A DNA stretch of 52,378 bases from Janthinobacterium sp. (GTDB taxonomy: Bacteria; Pseudomonadota; Gammaproteobacteria; Burkholderiales; Burkholderiaceae_D), in contig NZ_RFSK01000043.1 in assembly GCF_009923995.1 (NCBI RefSeq), positions 1-52,378 on the forward strand. Reading direction: 5' to 3'. The position numbers were made by a program, and so were the translations under genes. The notes beneath the pieces are model-generated. The model was given only the letters and a program-made list of their open reading frames with translations. It had not been told where the DNA came from and did no database searches. The stretch's first letter is position 1, and every line of letters starts with the position of its first letter. Positions 7,517 to 15,775 of the stretch are shown here, one piece after another.

Positions 7517-9556
7517 TCAGCGATACACGAGGTAGTACTTGGCGCGCGCGTAACCCTTCTGCGCGCCGCCCGTCTGCACCACCGCGAGCGACTCGCCGGC
7601 CGATGTATGGAAGACGCCAAGGCCATAGCTGGCTTCGCCGCCGATCACGGGCAGGCTGACGCTGCCTGCAGGGAACAGCAATTCGCCGGTATATTTCTTG
7701 TAGCTGGTCTGGTACGTCGTATCGTAGCCCGAAGAAACGTAATCAAGCGAGCTTTCCATCAGCAGCACTTCTGCCGTGGTAGGCGAATAGCTCATCGACA
7801 GCATGGCGTTGGTCTGACCGCTGTTGCCGATACCGAGGATGAAGCGCCCCACATATTTCAGCGTTTCGGTATTGAAATACGTACCATTTGCAGAAAACAG
7901 CAGATCTTCCTTCGGCGACAGGAAGAGCGGCGACGTCATGTAGTAATCGCTATAAACATTGCCGCTGGTCAGGATGGCATTCGTTTGCGGATCGAAGGTG
8001 AAGTACGAGAGGCTGGAGCTGCCAGCCGGCGCGAGAAAGACCTTGCTCTTCGATACGGCGAACGCGCCGCGCAGGACGCCGTAGAAGCCGCCGCCGGCGC
8101 TGAAATCGAGCGCAGGCAAAGCCTGCCCCGTGCGGGCATTGATGACGGCGACCGCCGGGCGCGCCGAGGAAGACAGCGTCTGGCCCGAGAGGAAGACCAC
8201 GCCGTCATTGGTGACGAATACTTCCGTCTGCGTGCCGCCGGTGCCCGTCGACTTCAGCACGGTGCCGGCGACCAGGTCCACGAGGCTGACCACGCCATCA
8301 TGCAGCACGCCGGCCAGCTTGCCATCCGGGCTCAGATTGAAGGCCTTGACCGTCGTCGGCAGATCGATGCTGGTGATGGCGCCATCGACCGGATTGATGA
8401 CTTTCATGGCGTTCGGCTCGGCCGTGATGGCGATCAGGCGGTCGGTCGCCACGCTGTAACGCATGTCCAGCGGCTTGAACGGCAACGCGAGCACGCTCGA
8501 GGTCGAGGTGACGGCATTGAGTTTCAGGTAGGCGACCGCTGTCTGGCGGCCATTGCTCACCGTCAGCGACAGCACGTAAGCACCGGCCACGTCCGGCGTG
8601 AACGACGGTATGGCAGCCGTGGCGGCGCCCAGCGTCGCGACGGAACCGGCAGGCCGGCTGTCCACCGCCCAGGCGTAGCTCAATTTCGCGCCGCCCTCGT
8701 CATAGCTGAGGATGCCGCTGGTCACCACCGGCTGGCCGACGGGAACCGTTTGATTGTTGCGGCTGACGACGGCCACCGTGCCCTGGATCACGCCCGTCGG
8801 CAAGCTGTTGTTGGCGTCGAACTGGTACACCGTCTCGGCATAGGCACCCTTGCCGTCCGCGCCACGGGCGCGCACGATGTACAGGCCCAGCACATCCGGC
8901 GAGAAACGGGCCGTTTGACCTGTGGCATACAGCACGGACGCGCTGCCGGACGGTTTCTGCATCAATTCCCACGTGGTGGTGACCTTGTCGCCATCCGCAT
9001 CGGTACTGCCCGTGGCGTCGAGGACGATGCCGGAGCCCACCGATATGGCCATGGCTGGCTTGACGACCGGCTGCGCCGTGAAGGTGGCATTGACCACCAC
9101 GACGGCGTTCGGCACCCGGTTATTGACCAGTACCGTGACATTTTTGTCGACCGAGCCGCCCTTGCCATTGGCCAGGCGCAGCTTGAAGACATACGTTCCC
9201 AGCACGTCGGCCTGGAAGTTGAGCTTGGCCGCGCTGGCGGCGTCCAGCTTGAGCGCGCTGTCCGCCGGCTTGGAGACGATGCTCCAGGCAAAGGTCAAGG
9301 TATTGCCATCGCTATCCTTGCTGCCGCTCGCATCGAGTTCGATGGGCGCACCCATGGTGCCGATGGCGTCGGCGCCTTCGGCCGCCGCTGACACGGCGCC
9401 GGCAAACAGGATGGCGGGCTGCGGCACGACGGCCGCGGGCGGCGTCACGACGCTGCCATCATTGCCGCTTCCGCCGCCACATCCGGCCAGCATGGCCATG
9501 GCCAGCAGACTGGCGCCCAGCCAGCGCAATGCCGGCCCCTGCATACGACTCTTCAT
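7517..9556 (-). CDS. PKD-repeat lipoprotein with C-terminal beta-propeller-like region
   Basis: The 679-residue lipoprotein has a signal peptide ending in the lipobox LAGC (Cys ~26). Three Ig-like PKD-type repeats follow (~50-150, 150-250, 255-350), each ending in a motif such as DVLGTYVFKLRLAN, DVLGLYIVRARGAD or DVAGAYVLSLTVSN. The second half (~355-679) has short beta repeats such as VINPVDGAITSIDLP and FNLSPDGKLAGVLHDG, like YVTN/WD propellers. A surface or periplasmic binding role is inferred. The ATG at 9556 was chosen because the signal peptide begins there; the frame extends 26 codons upstream in AT-rich DNA. Confidence 0.8.
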   Translation of the reverse strand: MKSRMQGPALRWLGASLLAMAMLAGCGGGSGNDGSVVTPPAAVVPQPAILFAGAVSAAAEGADAIGTMGAPIELDASGSKDSDGNTLTFAWSIVSKPADSALKLDAASAAKLNFQADVLGTYVFKLRLANGKGGSVDKNVTVLVNNRVPNAVVVVNATFTAQPVVKPAMAISVGSGIVLDATGSTDADGDKVTTTWELMQKPSGSASVLYATGQTARFSPDVLGLYIVRARGADGKGAYAETVYQFDANNSLPTGVIQGTVAVVSRNNQTVPVGQPVVTSGILSYDEGGAKLSYAWAVDSRPAGSVATLGAATAAIPSFTPDVAGAYVLSLTVSNGRQTAVAYLKLNAVTSTSSVLALPFKPLDMRYSVATDRLIAITAEPNAMKVINPVDGAITSIDLPTTVKAFNLSPDGKLAGVLHDGVVSLVDLVAGTVLKSTGTGGTQTEVFVTNDGVVFLSGQTLSSSARPAVAVINARTGQALPALDFSAGGGFYGVLRGAFAVSKSKVFLAPAGSSSLSYFTFDPQTNAILTSGNVYSDYYMTSPLFLSPKEDLLFSANGTYFNTETLKYVGRFILGIGNSGQTNAMLSMSYSPTTAEVLLMESSLDYVSSGYDTTYQTSYKKYTGELLFPAGSVSLPVIGGEASYGLGVFHTSAGESLAVVQTGGAQKGYARAKYYLVYR

Positions 9557-9725
9557 ATGATTCCGTTCTCTAATATTCCCGTGGTTAGAAAGATGACGTC
9601 TTGTCGCGTCTAAAAAGCGCACGCATATTATCATGACAACAACGTTAAATTTTCACCAAATTTCACTTTGGAAATATTAATTCACAGAAATCATTGAAAA
9701 TCAGCAATATTTACCGCCCGCCGCC
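9557..9725. other. AT-rich intergenic region
   Basis: The 169 bases include an AT-rich stretch at about 9620-9715 that should carry the promoter of the PKD lipoprotein gene. No clear -35/-10 pair, hairpin or small gene was found. ispF ends at its edge without an evident terminator. Confidence 0.4.
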
Positions 9726-10229
9726 TCAGGCGCGCAGCAGCAAGGCCACGGCTTCGGCCGCGATGCCCTCTTCCCGGCCCAGGTAGCCCAGCTTCTCGTT
9801 CGTCTTCGCCTTGATGTTGACCTGGCCCAGAGTCACGCCCAGGTCCTCGGCCACGTTGGCGCACATGGCGGCGATGTGCGGCGCCATCTTCGGGCGCTGG
9901 GCGATGATGGTGGCGTCGATGTTGCCGATGACATAACCGGTCGCCTGCACGCGGCGCGCGGCTTCGCGCAGCAGGGTGCGCGAATCGGCGCCCTTGAATT
10001 GCGCGTCCGTGTCGGGGAAATGGCGGCCGATGTCGCCCAGGGCGGCGGCGCCGAAGAGCGCGTCCGTGATCGCGTGCAGCAGCACGTCGGCGTCGGAGTG
10101 GCCCAGCAGGCCCAGGTGATGGGGAATCTTCACGCCGCCGATGATCAGGTCGCGGTGCTCCACCAGCGCGTGGCAGTCATAGCCCTGGCCGATGCGGAAC
10201 GGGAGTACGGGAGTGGTGGTGGTCGTCAT
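9726..10229 (-). CDS. ispF: 2-C-methyl-D-erythritol 2,4-cyclodiphosphate synthase
   Basis: The 167-residue enzyme of the MEP isoprenoid pathway converts CDP-ME 2-phosphate to MEcPP and CMP in the cytoplasm. The metal ligands are visible in GQGYDCHAL (Asp, His), followed by [20 protein letters not shown] and [11 protein letters not shown]. The C-terminal part has [19 protein letters not shown]. The start [18 protein letters not shown] was preferred over a 77-codon upstream extension that is a shadow of ispD. The start overlaps the ispD stop (ATGA), as expected for co-translated ispDF. Confidence 0.97.
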   Translation of the reverse strand: MTTTTTPVLPFRIGQGYDCHALVEHRDLIIGGVKIPHHLGLLGHSDADVLLHAITDALFGAAALGDIGRHFPDTDAQFKGADSRTLLREAARRVQATGYVIGNIDATIIAQRPKMAPHIAAMCANVAEDLGVTLGQVNIKAKTNEKLGYLGREEGIAAEAVALLLRA

Positions 10230-10951
10230 GCGGTCTTTCTGTTCAGGGTACAAGGGTGGGACAAATACAGTTCGGCCGTCTGGATGTCGCGCGGCAGGGT
10301 CACCTTCAGGTTGCGCGGGTGGCCTTCGACCAGCTTCGGTGCCAGACCCAGCGCTTCGACGGCGCTGGCGTCGTCCGTGATGGCGTGCGGATCCGGCGCT
10401 TCGGACAAGGCCCGGTGCAGCAGGGCATAGCTGAACATCTGCGGCGTCTGCGCCAGCCACAGGCCGTCGCGCGGCACCGTCTGCGCCGAGATGGCGCCCG
10501 GCCCTGCCCGCTTGACGGTATCGACCACGGGCAAGGCCAGCAGGCCGCCGGCCGGATGCGCGCCCACTTCCATGATGAGTTTTTCGATCAGCGCCGGCGT
10601 CAGGCCGGGGCGGGCGGCATCGTGCACCAGCACCTGGTCGCGGGCATCGATGCCGCCGTGCATGGCCTGCAAGCCATTCAGGATGCTTTCCATGCGCGTG
10701 GCGCCGCCGCAGCGCAGCACGGTGACGCCCTGCCCCGGGACGACCGTGTCAATCACGCCATCGTCGGCGCTGACGACGACATAGGTATGCGCGATCAGGG
10801 GGCTGGCGATGAAGGCGTCGAGCGCGTGGCGCAGCATGGGCTTGCCCGCGATGGGCAGATATTGCTTGGGACTGCCCGCCTCCATGCGCGCGCCCACGCC
10901 GGCGGCAGGGATCAGCGCAAAATAACGGACGGTGTTCGGTGCTGCGGTCAT
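10226..10951 (-). CDS. ispD: 2-C-methyl-D-erythritol 4-phosphate cytidylyltransferase
   Basis: The 241-residue MEP pathway enzyme joins CTP and MEP to give CDP-ME. The nucleotide-binding signature is complete: [20 protein letters not shown] near residue 13, then [11 protein letters not shown] at ~110 and the C-terminal [12 protein letters not shown] and [11 protein letters not shown]. It overlaps ispF by 4 bases and starts 12 bases after the stop of the upstream HExxH gene, so these genes are probably one transcript with the NUDIX gene. Confidence 0.97.
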   Translation of the reverse strand: MTAAPNTVRYFALIPAAGVGARMEAGSPKQYLPIAGKPMLRHALDAFIASPLIAHTYVVVSADDGVIDTVVPGQGVTVLRCGGATRMESILNGLQAMHGGIDARDQVLVHDAARPGLTPALIEKLIMEVGAHPAGGLLALPVVDTVKRAGPGAISAQTVPRDGLWLAQTPQMFSYALLHRALSEAPDPHAITDDASAVEALGLAPKLVEGHPRNLKVTLPRDIQTAELYLSHPCTLNRKTA

Positions 10952-10963
10952 GCCATTCCTTGT

Positions 10964-11668
10964 CTAGTTGGCGGGCGCTGTCTTGCCCGCCAGGATGTTC
11001 TGGATTTCGCCTTTGCACGCCTTGCCCAGGCGCGCATATTCTTGCGGAGAATCAATAGCCGCCTGCAAGACTTCCACCTTGCGCATTTCCGCCTTGATGT
11101 AGGGCAGCCAGCCCGTATCGATCTCGCGCGCCAGCGCCGCCTTCGCCGTGCCGCTGGGCGCATACAGGGGACGCGCCTCGAAGCGCCTGGCCAGCGCGGC
11201 GCGCACGGTCTTTTCCACGCGGGGCAAATGCTCCATATAGGTCTTCATGTGCCGCAGCTCGTGCGCGAGTATCTCATCATACGCGCAAGTGCCGGGGGCA
11301 AACTCGCGGCCGATGTAGATCACCACGGGCGCGTAGGTAATCTTCACGCTGATCTGCGGCGCCACGCATTCGTAGCCGCTGGCGGGATCCTGCAGCAGGG
11401 GGCCGGCCAGGCCGATCTGCACCTGCGAATCCGTCTTCGTCAGGCCCAGCACCCAGGTATTCGCCCGCGCCGTGCCCTTCATCACTGTCAGCGCCTTGTA
11501 GGGCAGATGCGTGTCGATGCTGTAGCCGTTCTGCTGCGCCGTCAGCACGGACACCGTCTTGCTGATCGTGTCTTCGCAGCGCACCTGGAACGGCGTGCGC
11601 GCAGCGCCGTGCGCACCCAGGCTGGCCAGGGCCAGCAGCAGGAAGATCGCCGTGCGCATGCGCTGCAT
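10964..11668 (-). CDS. Exported protein with HExxH motif
   Basis: The 234-residue protein has a signal peptide (MRTAIFLLLALASLGAHGA). A central AYDEILAHELRHMKTYMEHL segment contains HELRH, an HExxH zinc-peptidase signature, and a further His seven residues on. The remaining region is alpha-helical and basic. It may be a periplasmic metallopeptidase, but no full family match is recognised and activity is not shown. The ATG at 11668 shares a base with the NUDIX stop (TGATG), so they are translationally coupled; a TTG one codon earlier is less likely. Confidence 0.7.
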   Translation of the reverse strand: MQRMRTAIFLLLALASLGAHGAARTPFQVRCEDTISKTVSVLTAQQNGYSIDTHLPYKALTVMKGTARANTWVLGLTKTDSQVQIGLAGPLLQDPASGYECVAPQISVKITYAPVVIYIGREFAPGTCAYDEILAHELRHMKTYMEHLPRVEKTVRAALARRFEARPLYAPSGTAKAALAREIDTGWLPYIKAEMRKVEVLQAAIDSPQEYARLGKACKGEIQNILAGKTAPAN

Positions 11669-12225
11669 CAAGCCGCCTGCCAGGCGCCGCTGGTAATCTT
11701 GTCGAGCCAGAAGATGCCGATGACGGTCTTCACGTCCGTGATGGTGCCGTCCCTGACCCAGTCCAGCAGCTGCGGCACGGTGGCCGTGAAGGTTTCCAGG
11801 AACTCGCCTTCGTCGAGCTGGCGTTCGCCTGCCACGAGTCCCCGCGCCAAAAACAGTTCCAGGTGCTCGTCGGAATAGGCGATGGCATTGTGGATGGTGG
11901 AGACGAATTGCCAGTCGGTCGCCGTGTAGCCCGTCTCTTCCAGCAGTTCACGCCGGGCGCAGGCCAGGTGCGACTCGCCCGCGTCGATCTTGCCTGCCGG
12001 GAACTCGATGAAGACGCGGCCGAGCGGATAGCGGTACTGGCGCTCCATCAGCACGGTGCCATCGTCGAGCAGCGGCAGGATGACGACGGCGCCCGGGTGC
12101 AGGACGAATTCGCGCGCCGTGATCTTGCCGTCAGGCAGGGCGACACGGTCGCGCTGCACGCGCAGGAAGCCGCCCTGGTAGACGAGCTCGCCATCCACTT
12201 TGGTTTCAATCAGATTCGTATCCAT
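11668..12225 (-). CDS. NUDIX hydrolase, ADP-ribose pyrophosphatase type
   Basis: The 185-residue protein carries a full Nudix box (G-x5-E-x7-REUxEExGU) in GKIDAGESHLACARRELLEE followed by TGY, residues ~80-102. The flanking features (RQYRYPLGRVFIEFPAGKID, AYSDEHLELFLARGL) fit the ADP-ribose pyrophosphatase (NudF) group, which cleaves ADP-ribose to AMP and ribose 5-phosphate. Substrate range varies in this family. The start at 12225 has GGAATTCC-type sequence upstream rather than a strong ribosome site. It is the first gene of the NUDIX-HExxH-ispD-ispF run. Confidence 0.92.
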   Translation of the reverse strand: MDTNLIETKVDGELVYQGGFLRVQRDRVALPDGKITAREFVLHPGAVVILPLLDDGTVLMERQYRYPLGRVFIEFPAGKIDAGESHLACARRELLEETGYTATDWQFVSTIHNAIAYSDEHLELFLARGLVAGERQLDEGEFLETFTATVPQLLDWVRDGTITDVKTVIGIFWLDKITSGAWQAA

Positions 12226-12243
12226 GGAATTCCTTTACTCAAT

Positions 12244-12269
12244 AAAAAAACGGCGCCAGAGGCGCCGCT
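12244..12269 (-). terminator. Rho-independent terminator after the nuo operon
   Basis: The stem CGGCGCC / GGCGCCG with loop AGA is followed on the minus strand by a seven-T run. It lies beyond palindrome A, about 130 bases past the DUF2818 stop. Confidence 0.8.
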
Positions 12270-12284
12270 TTCGGAGGGGAAGAA

Positions 12285-12400
12285 CACTGACAAAACCGTC
12301 GCGAGCGGCAGTGATTTGTGGCTGAGAAGCGGAACTGTGCTTGAGCACAGTGAGCATCGCAGGCCGCAAAGCGCGACGCGCAGCAGGTTTGGTCAGCGTT
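12285..12400. repeat. 3'-end palindromic repeat, copy A
   Basis: This imperfect palindrome of ~116 bases abuts the DUF2818 stop codon. Its tip is the perfect stem ACTGTGC-ttga-GCACAGT (12334-12351). The outer arms pair CTGACAAAACCG with the reverse of CTGACCAAACC. The core GCATCGCAGGCCGCAAAGCG is shared almost exactly with copy D at 45.9 kb. See copies B, C and D. Confidence 0.75.
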
Positions 12401-12724
12401 CTAGCGCCGTTTGCGCAGGTAGCGTGCGACAAATCCCGGGAAGGCCAGCACGAGGAACAGGCATCCCGTGATGGCGTAGAACTCCCACGTCTGCGGGAAA
12501 GCGTTGCCGATGCGCGCTTCGAGCGCGAACGCGACGGCGCCGACGATGAAATACAGGATCACCATCTCCAGCAGGCGCAGTGCCAGCGGCTTGCGCCAGC
12601 CCTGCTCCGCCGGCGCGGCCTTTTTCAAGGGCACGGCGGCAAACAGCTTCTCGTTGAGAAATGGCAGGTTGGCGCCCAGGATGCCCAGGGCGATCACCAG
12701 CCAGCTCGAGACGGTGACATCCAT
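12401..12724 (-). CDS. DUF2818 membrane protein of the nuo operon
   Basis: The 107-residue protein has three hydrophobic segments (~6-24, ~52-72, ~80-100) separated by a basic stretch with LKKAAPAEQGWRKPLALR. It fits the DUF2818 family, which occurs directly after nuoN in many betaproteobacteria. It starts 3 bases after nuoN ends and is clearly in the operon. A role in complex I assembly or stability can be guessed from location only. Its TAG stop abuts palindrome A. Confidence 0.85.
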   Translation of the reverse strand: MDVTVSSWLVIALGILGANLPFLNEKLFAAVPLKKAAPAEQGWRKPLALRLLEMVILYFIVGAVAFALEARIGNAFPQTWEFYAITGCLFLVLAFPGFVARYLRKRR

Positions 12725-12727
12725 CGG

Positions 12728-14230
12728 TCAGGACGCCAGGGTCTTGGTGATGGCCGTCGCGCAGGCAGCCAGGATGCTGTTAGGCATCACGCCCAGCGCC
12801 AGGACAAACACGCCGTTCAGGGCCAGCACGACGCGCATGTCGCCATGCACGACCAGCGCATTGCTGTCGGTCGGCTCGTCGAACCACATCATTTTCACGA
12901 CGCGCAGGTAGTAGAAGGCGCCGATCAGCGAGAACAGCACGGCGGCGATGGTCAGCCACAGCTGGCCCGTGGCCAATACCGATGCCAGCACCGAGTACTT
13001 GGCCATGAAGCCCATCAGCGGCGGCACGCCGGCCAGCGAGAACATGAACAGGGTCATCACCAGCGCGAAAATCGGGCTGCGTTTGCCCAGGCCCTTGAAG
13101 TCGGCCAGTTCTTCCGCTTCGAAACCATTGCGTGCCAGCAACATGATCACGCCGAAGGTACCCAGGGTGGTGAACACGTAGGTGATGACGTAGTACATCG
13201 AGGCGCCGTAGGCGGTGGCTGCGCCAGCCGCGTTCAGGGTGTTGTTCGGCGCGTCCATGGTGCCGGACAGCAGACCGAGCAGCACGAAGCCCATTTGCGC
13301 GATGGTCGAGTACGCCAGCATGCGCTTCAGGTTCGTTTGCGCGATGGCGGTGAAGTTACCGATGGCCAGCGACATCACGGCCAGCACCAGCAGCATTTGC
13401 TGCCAGTCATGCGCCATCGGCAGCAGGCCCTCGCCCAGCAGGCGCAGGGTGATGGCAAACGCGGCCAGCTTCGGCGCGCCGCCCAGCAGCAGGGTCACGG
13501 CCGTCGGCGAACCTTGATACACGTCAGGCACCCACATGTGGAATGGCACGACGCCCAGTTTGAAGGCCAGGCCGGCAACGAGGAAGACCAGGCCGAAGAC
13601 CATGATGGTGCCGTTGGTCTTGCCGTTTTCCAGGGCCACGCGCACTTCGCTCAAGTCCAGGGTGCCGGAGGCGCCGTACAGCATCGAGATACCGTACAAC
13701 ATGAAACCGGAAGCCAGCGCGCCCAGGATGAAGTATTTCATGGCCGCTTCCGTGGCCTTGGCATTGTCACGGCGCAAGGCGATCAGCGCGTACAGCGACA
13801 GCGACATCAGTTCCAGACCCAGGTAGATGATCAGGAAGTTGTTGGCCGAGATCATGATCATCTGGCCCAGCAGTGCAAACAGGGCCAGCACGTAGAACTC
13901 GCCGCCCAGGTTACCCGACAGCATGCTGCGGTCGGTAGCGTAGGCACGCGAATAGATCAGGGTCAGTGCCACGGCGCCGTACGAGAACAGTTTCAGCAGC
14001 TGCGACATCGGGTCCGACACGAACATGTTATGGAACGTGTAGACGGTGGTGCCCGCGTTGAAGTCGCCCACGGTCAGCAAGGCGCAGCCGGCCAAGGTCA
14101 GCAGGGACAGCGCATAGGTGATCGAACGCTTCGCCGCAGGCAAGAACATATCGATCAGCAAGAGCGCCGACGTGGCGATCAGCAGAAAGATTTCCGCGTA
14201 CAGCGGTACCAGATTAGGTGCATTAGTCAT
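12728..14230 (-). CDS. nuoN: NADH-quinone oxidoreductase subunit N
   Basis: The 500-residue antiporter-like subunit of complex I lies in the membrane arm and is one of three proton-pumping subunits (L, M, N). About fourteen hydrophobic segments are visible. The conserved helix with [18 protein letters not shown] carries the key Glu, and [15 protein letters not shown] carries the key Lys; [15 protein letters not shown] is the family signature. Length is typical. It is last of the core nuo genes, 16 bases after nuoM. Confidence 0.97.
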   Translation of the reverse strand: MTNAPNLVPLYAEIFLLIATSALLLIDMFLPAAKRSITYALSLLTLAGCALLTVGDFNAGTTVYTFHNMFVSDPMSQLLKLFSYGAVALTLIYSRAYATDRSMLSGNLGGEFYVLALFALLGQMIMISANNFLIIYLGLELMSLSLYALIALRRDNAKATEAAMKYFILGALASGFMLYGISMLYGASGTLDLSEVRVALENGKTNGTIMVFGLVFLVAGLAFKLGVVPFHMWVPDVYQGSPTAVTLLLGGAPKLAAFAITLRLLGEGLLPMAHDWQQMLLVLAVMSLAIGNFTAIAQTNLKRMLAYSTIAQMGFVLLGLLSGTMDAPNNTLNAAGAATAYGASMYYVITYVFTTLGTFGVIMLLARNGFEAEELADFKGLGKRSPIFALVMTLFMFSLAGVPPLMGFMAKYSVLASVLATGQLWLTIAAVLFSLIGAFYYLRVVKMMWFDEPTDSNALVVHGDMRVVLALNGVFVLALGVMPNSILAACATAITKTLAS

Positions 14231-14246
14231 GTTATCGGTCTTCTAT

Positions 14247-15746
14247 TTAAGGCAACTTGCTGGTGGCGACATGCTGCAGCAGGTCAGCAACCGAAGTTTG
14301 CATCGTGTCGGTGAACGGGGCTGGGTACAGACCCATTACGAGCACGGCGATGGCCAGTACAGCAAGCATGAAGAATTCACGTTTGTTGATATCGGTCAAT
14401 TCAGCCACGTGCTTGTTCTTGATCTTGCCGAACACCACACGCTTGGCCATCCACAGCGAGTACGCCGCGCCCCAGATCAGTGCCGTTGCAGCCAGCAGGC
14501 CGATCCAGAAGTTGAACTTCACCGCGCCCAGGATCACCATGAACTCGCCGACGAAGCCGGAGGTCGCTGGCAGACCGCAGTTGGCCATCGAGAACAGCAC
14601 GAAGAAGGCGGCAAATTTCGGCATGCGGTTCACGACGCCGCCGTAGTCGGCGATGTTGCGGGTATGCATGCGGTCATACAGCACGCCGATGCACAGGAAC
14701 ATGGCGCCGGAGATGAAGCCGTGCGACACCATCTGCACGATACCGCCCTGCACCGAGATGTCGTTGAACATGAAGAAGCCCAGGGTGACGAAGCCCATGT
14801 GCGCGATCGACGAATAGGCGACCAGTTTTTTCATGTCGGTTTGCACCAGGGCAACCAGACCGATGTAGATCACGGCGATCAGCGACAGGGTGATCATGAA
14901 GCCCGACAGGTAGTGGCTGGCGTCCGGCGTGATCGGCAGCGAGAAACGCAGGAAGCCGTAGGCGCCCAGTTTCAGCATGATGGCGGCCAGCACGGCGGAA
15001 CCGCCCGTTGGCGCTTCCACGTGGACGTCCGGCAACCACGTGTGGACGGGGAACATCGGCACCTTGACGGCAAACGCCATCAGGAAGGCCAGGAAGATGA
15101 AGATCTGTTCGTTCATCGTCAGCTTGAACGCATGCCAGGCCAGGATATCGAAGGTGCCCGACACATTGCGCAGGTAGATGATGGCAACCAGGGTCAGCAG
15201 CGAACCGAAGAAGGTGTACAGGAAGAACTTGAACGACGCGTACACGCGGTTCGAACCGCCCCAGATACCGATGATGATGAACATCGGGATCAGGGTTGCT
15301 TCAAAGAAGAAGTAGAACAGCAAGCCGTCCAGCGCGCAGAACACGCCGATCATCAGGCCCGACAGGATCAGGAAGGAGCCCATGTACTGGGCGATGCGCT
15401 TCTCGATCACTTGCCATGCGGAAATGACAACGATGACGGTGATGAACGCCGTCAGCGGCACGAACCACAGGGACAGGCCGTCGATACCCAGCGAGTACCA
15501 GATATTGAAGGTTTCAATCCAGGGCGACTTTTCGACGAATTGCATGCCGTGGGCGGCGTTGTCGAAATGTTGAATCAGCGGCAAGGTGCACAGCATGCTG
15601 AGCACGGCGCCAGCCAGCGAAAGCCAGCGGGTAAAGCCCGCTTTGCTGTCACGGCCGAGAGCCAGGACCAGGACGCCGCAAATGATCGGCACCCAGATCG
15701 ACAGACTCAGGTAAGGAGGTAGTGTAGAAATCGTAGACTGCATCAT
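14247..15746 (-). CDS. nuoM: NADH-quinone oxidoreductase subunit M
   Basis: The 499-residue antiporter-like proton-pumping subunit of complex I has about fourteen hydrophobic segments. Signatures are FYFFFEATLIPMFIIIGIWG with the conserved Glu, ASFKFFLYTFFGSLL with a conserved Lys, and PVHTWLPDVHVEAPTGGS. Two adjacent ATGs (MMQS) allow a start at 15746 or 15743; the preceding bases do not decide between them. It sits between nuoL and nuoN with short gaps. Confidence 0.97.
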   Translation of the reverse strand: MMQSTISTLPPYLSLSIWVPIICGVLVLALGRDSKAGFTRWLSLAGAVLSMLCTLPLIQHFDNAAHGMQFVEKSPWIETFNIWYSLGIDGLSLWFVPLTAFITVIVVISAWQVIEKRIAQYMGSFLILSGLMIGVFCALDGLLFYFFFEATLIPMFIIIGIWGGSNRVYASFKFFLYTFFGSLLTLVAIIYLRNVSGTFDILAWHAFKLTMNEQIFIFLAFLMAFAVKVPMFPVHTWLPDVHVEAPTGGSAVLAAIMLKLGAYGFLRFSLPITPDASHYLSGFMITLSLIAVIYIGLVALVQTDMKKLVAYSSIAHMGFVTLGFFMFNDISVQGGIVQMVSHGFISGAMFLCIGVLYDRMHTRNIADYGGVVNRMPKFAAFFVLFSMANCGLPATSGFVGEFMVILGAVKFNFWIGLLAATALIWGAAYSLWMAKRVVFGKIKNKHVAELTDINKREFFMLAVLAIAVLVMGLYPAPFTDTMQTSVADLLQHVATSKLP

Positions 15747-15775
15747 GGTTCTCAGTATTCTTTTATCAGGTCAGC

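Noticed and set aside
6212..9391. A very long open frame (over 1000 codons) on the plus strand
   Set aside because: It lies opposite the sugar dehydrogenase and PKD lipoprotein genes, is rich in Arg/His/Gly/Gln as antisense frames of GC-rich genes are, and has no family resemblance.
10256..11878. 540-codon plus-strand frame opposite ispD and the HExxH gene
   Set aside because: Shadow frame with Arg/Gln/His-rich composition and no ribosome site; the minus-strand genes are clear.
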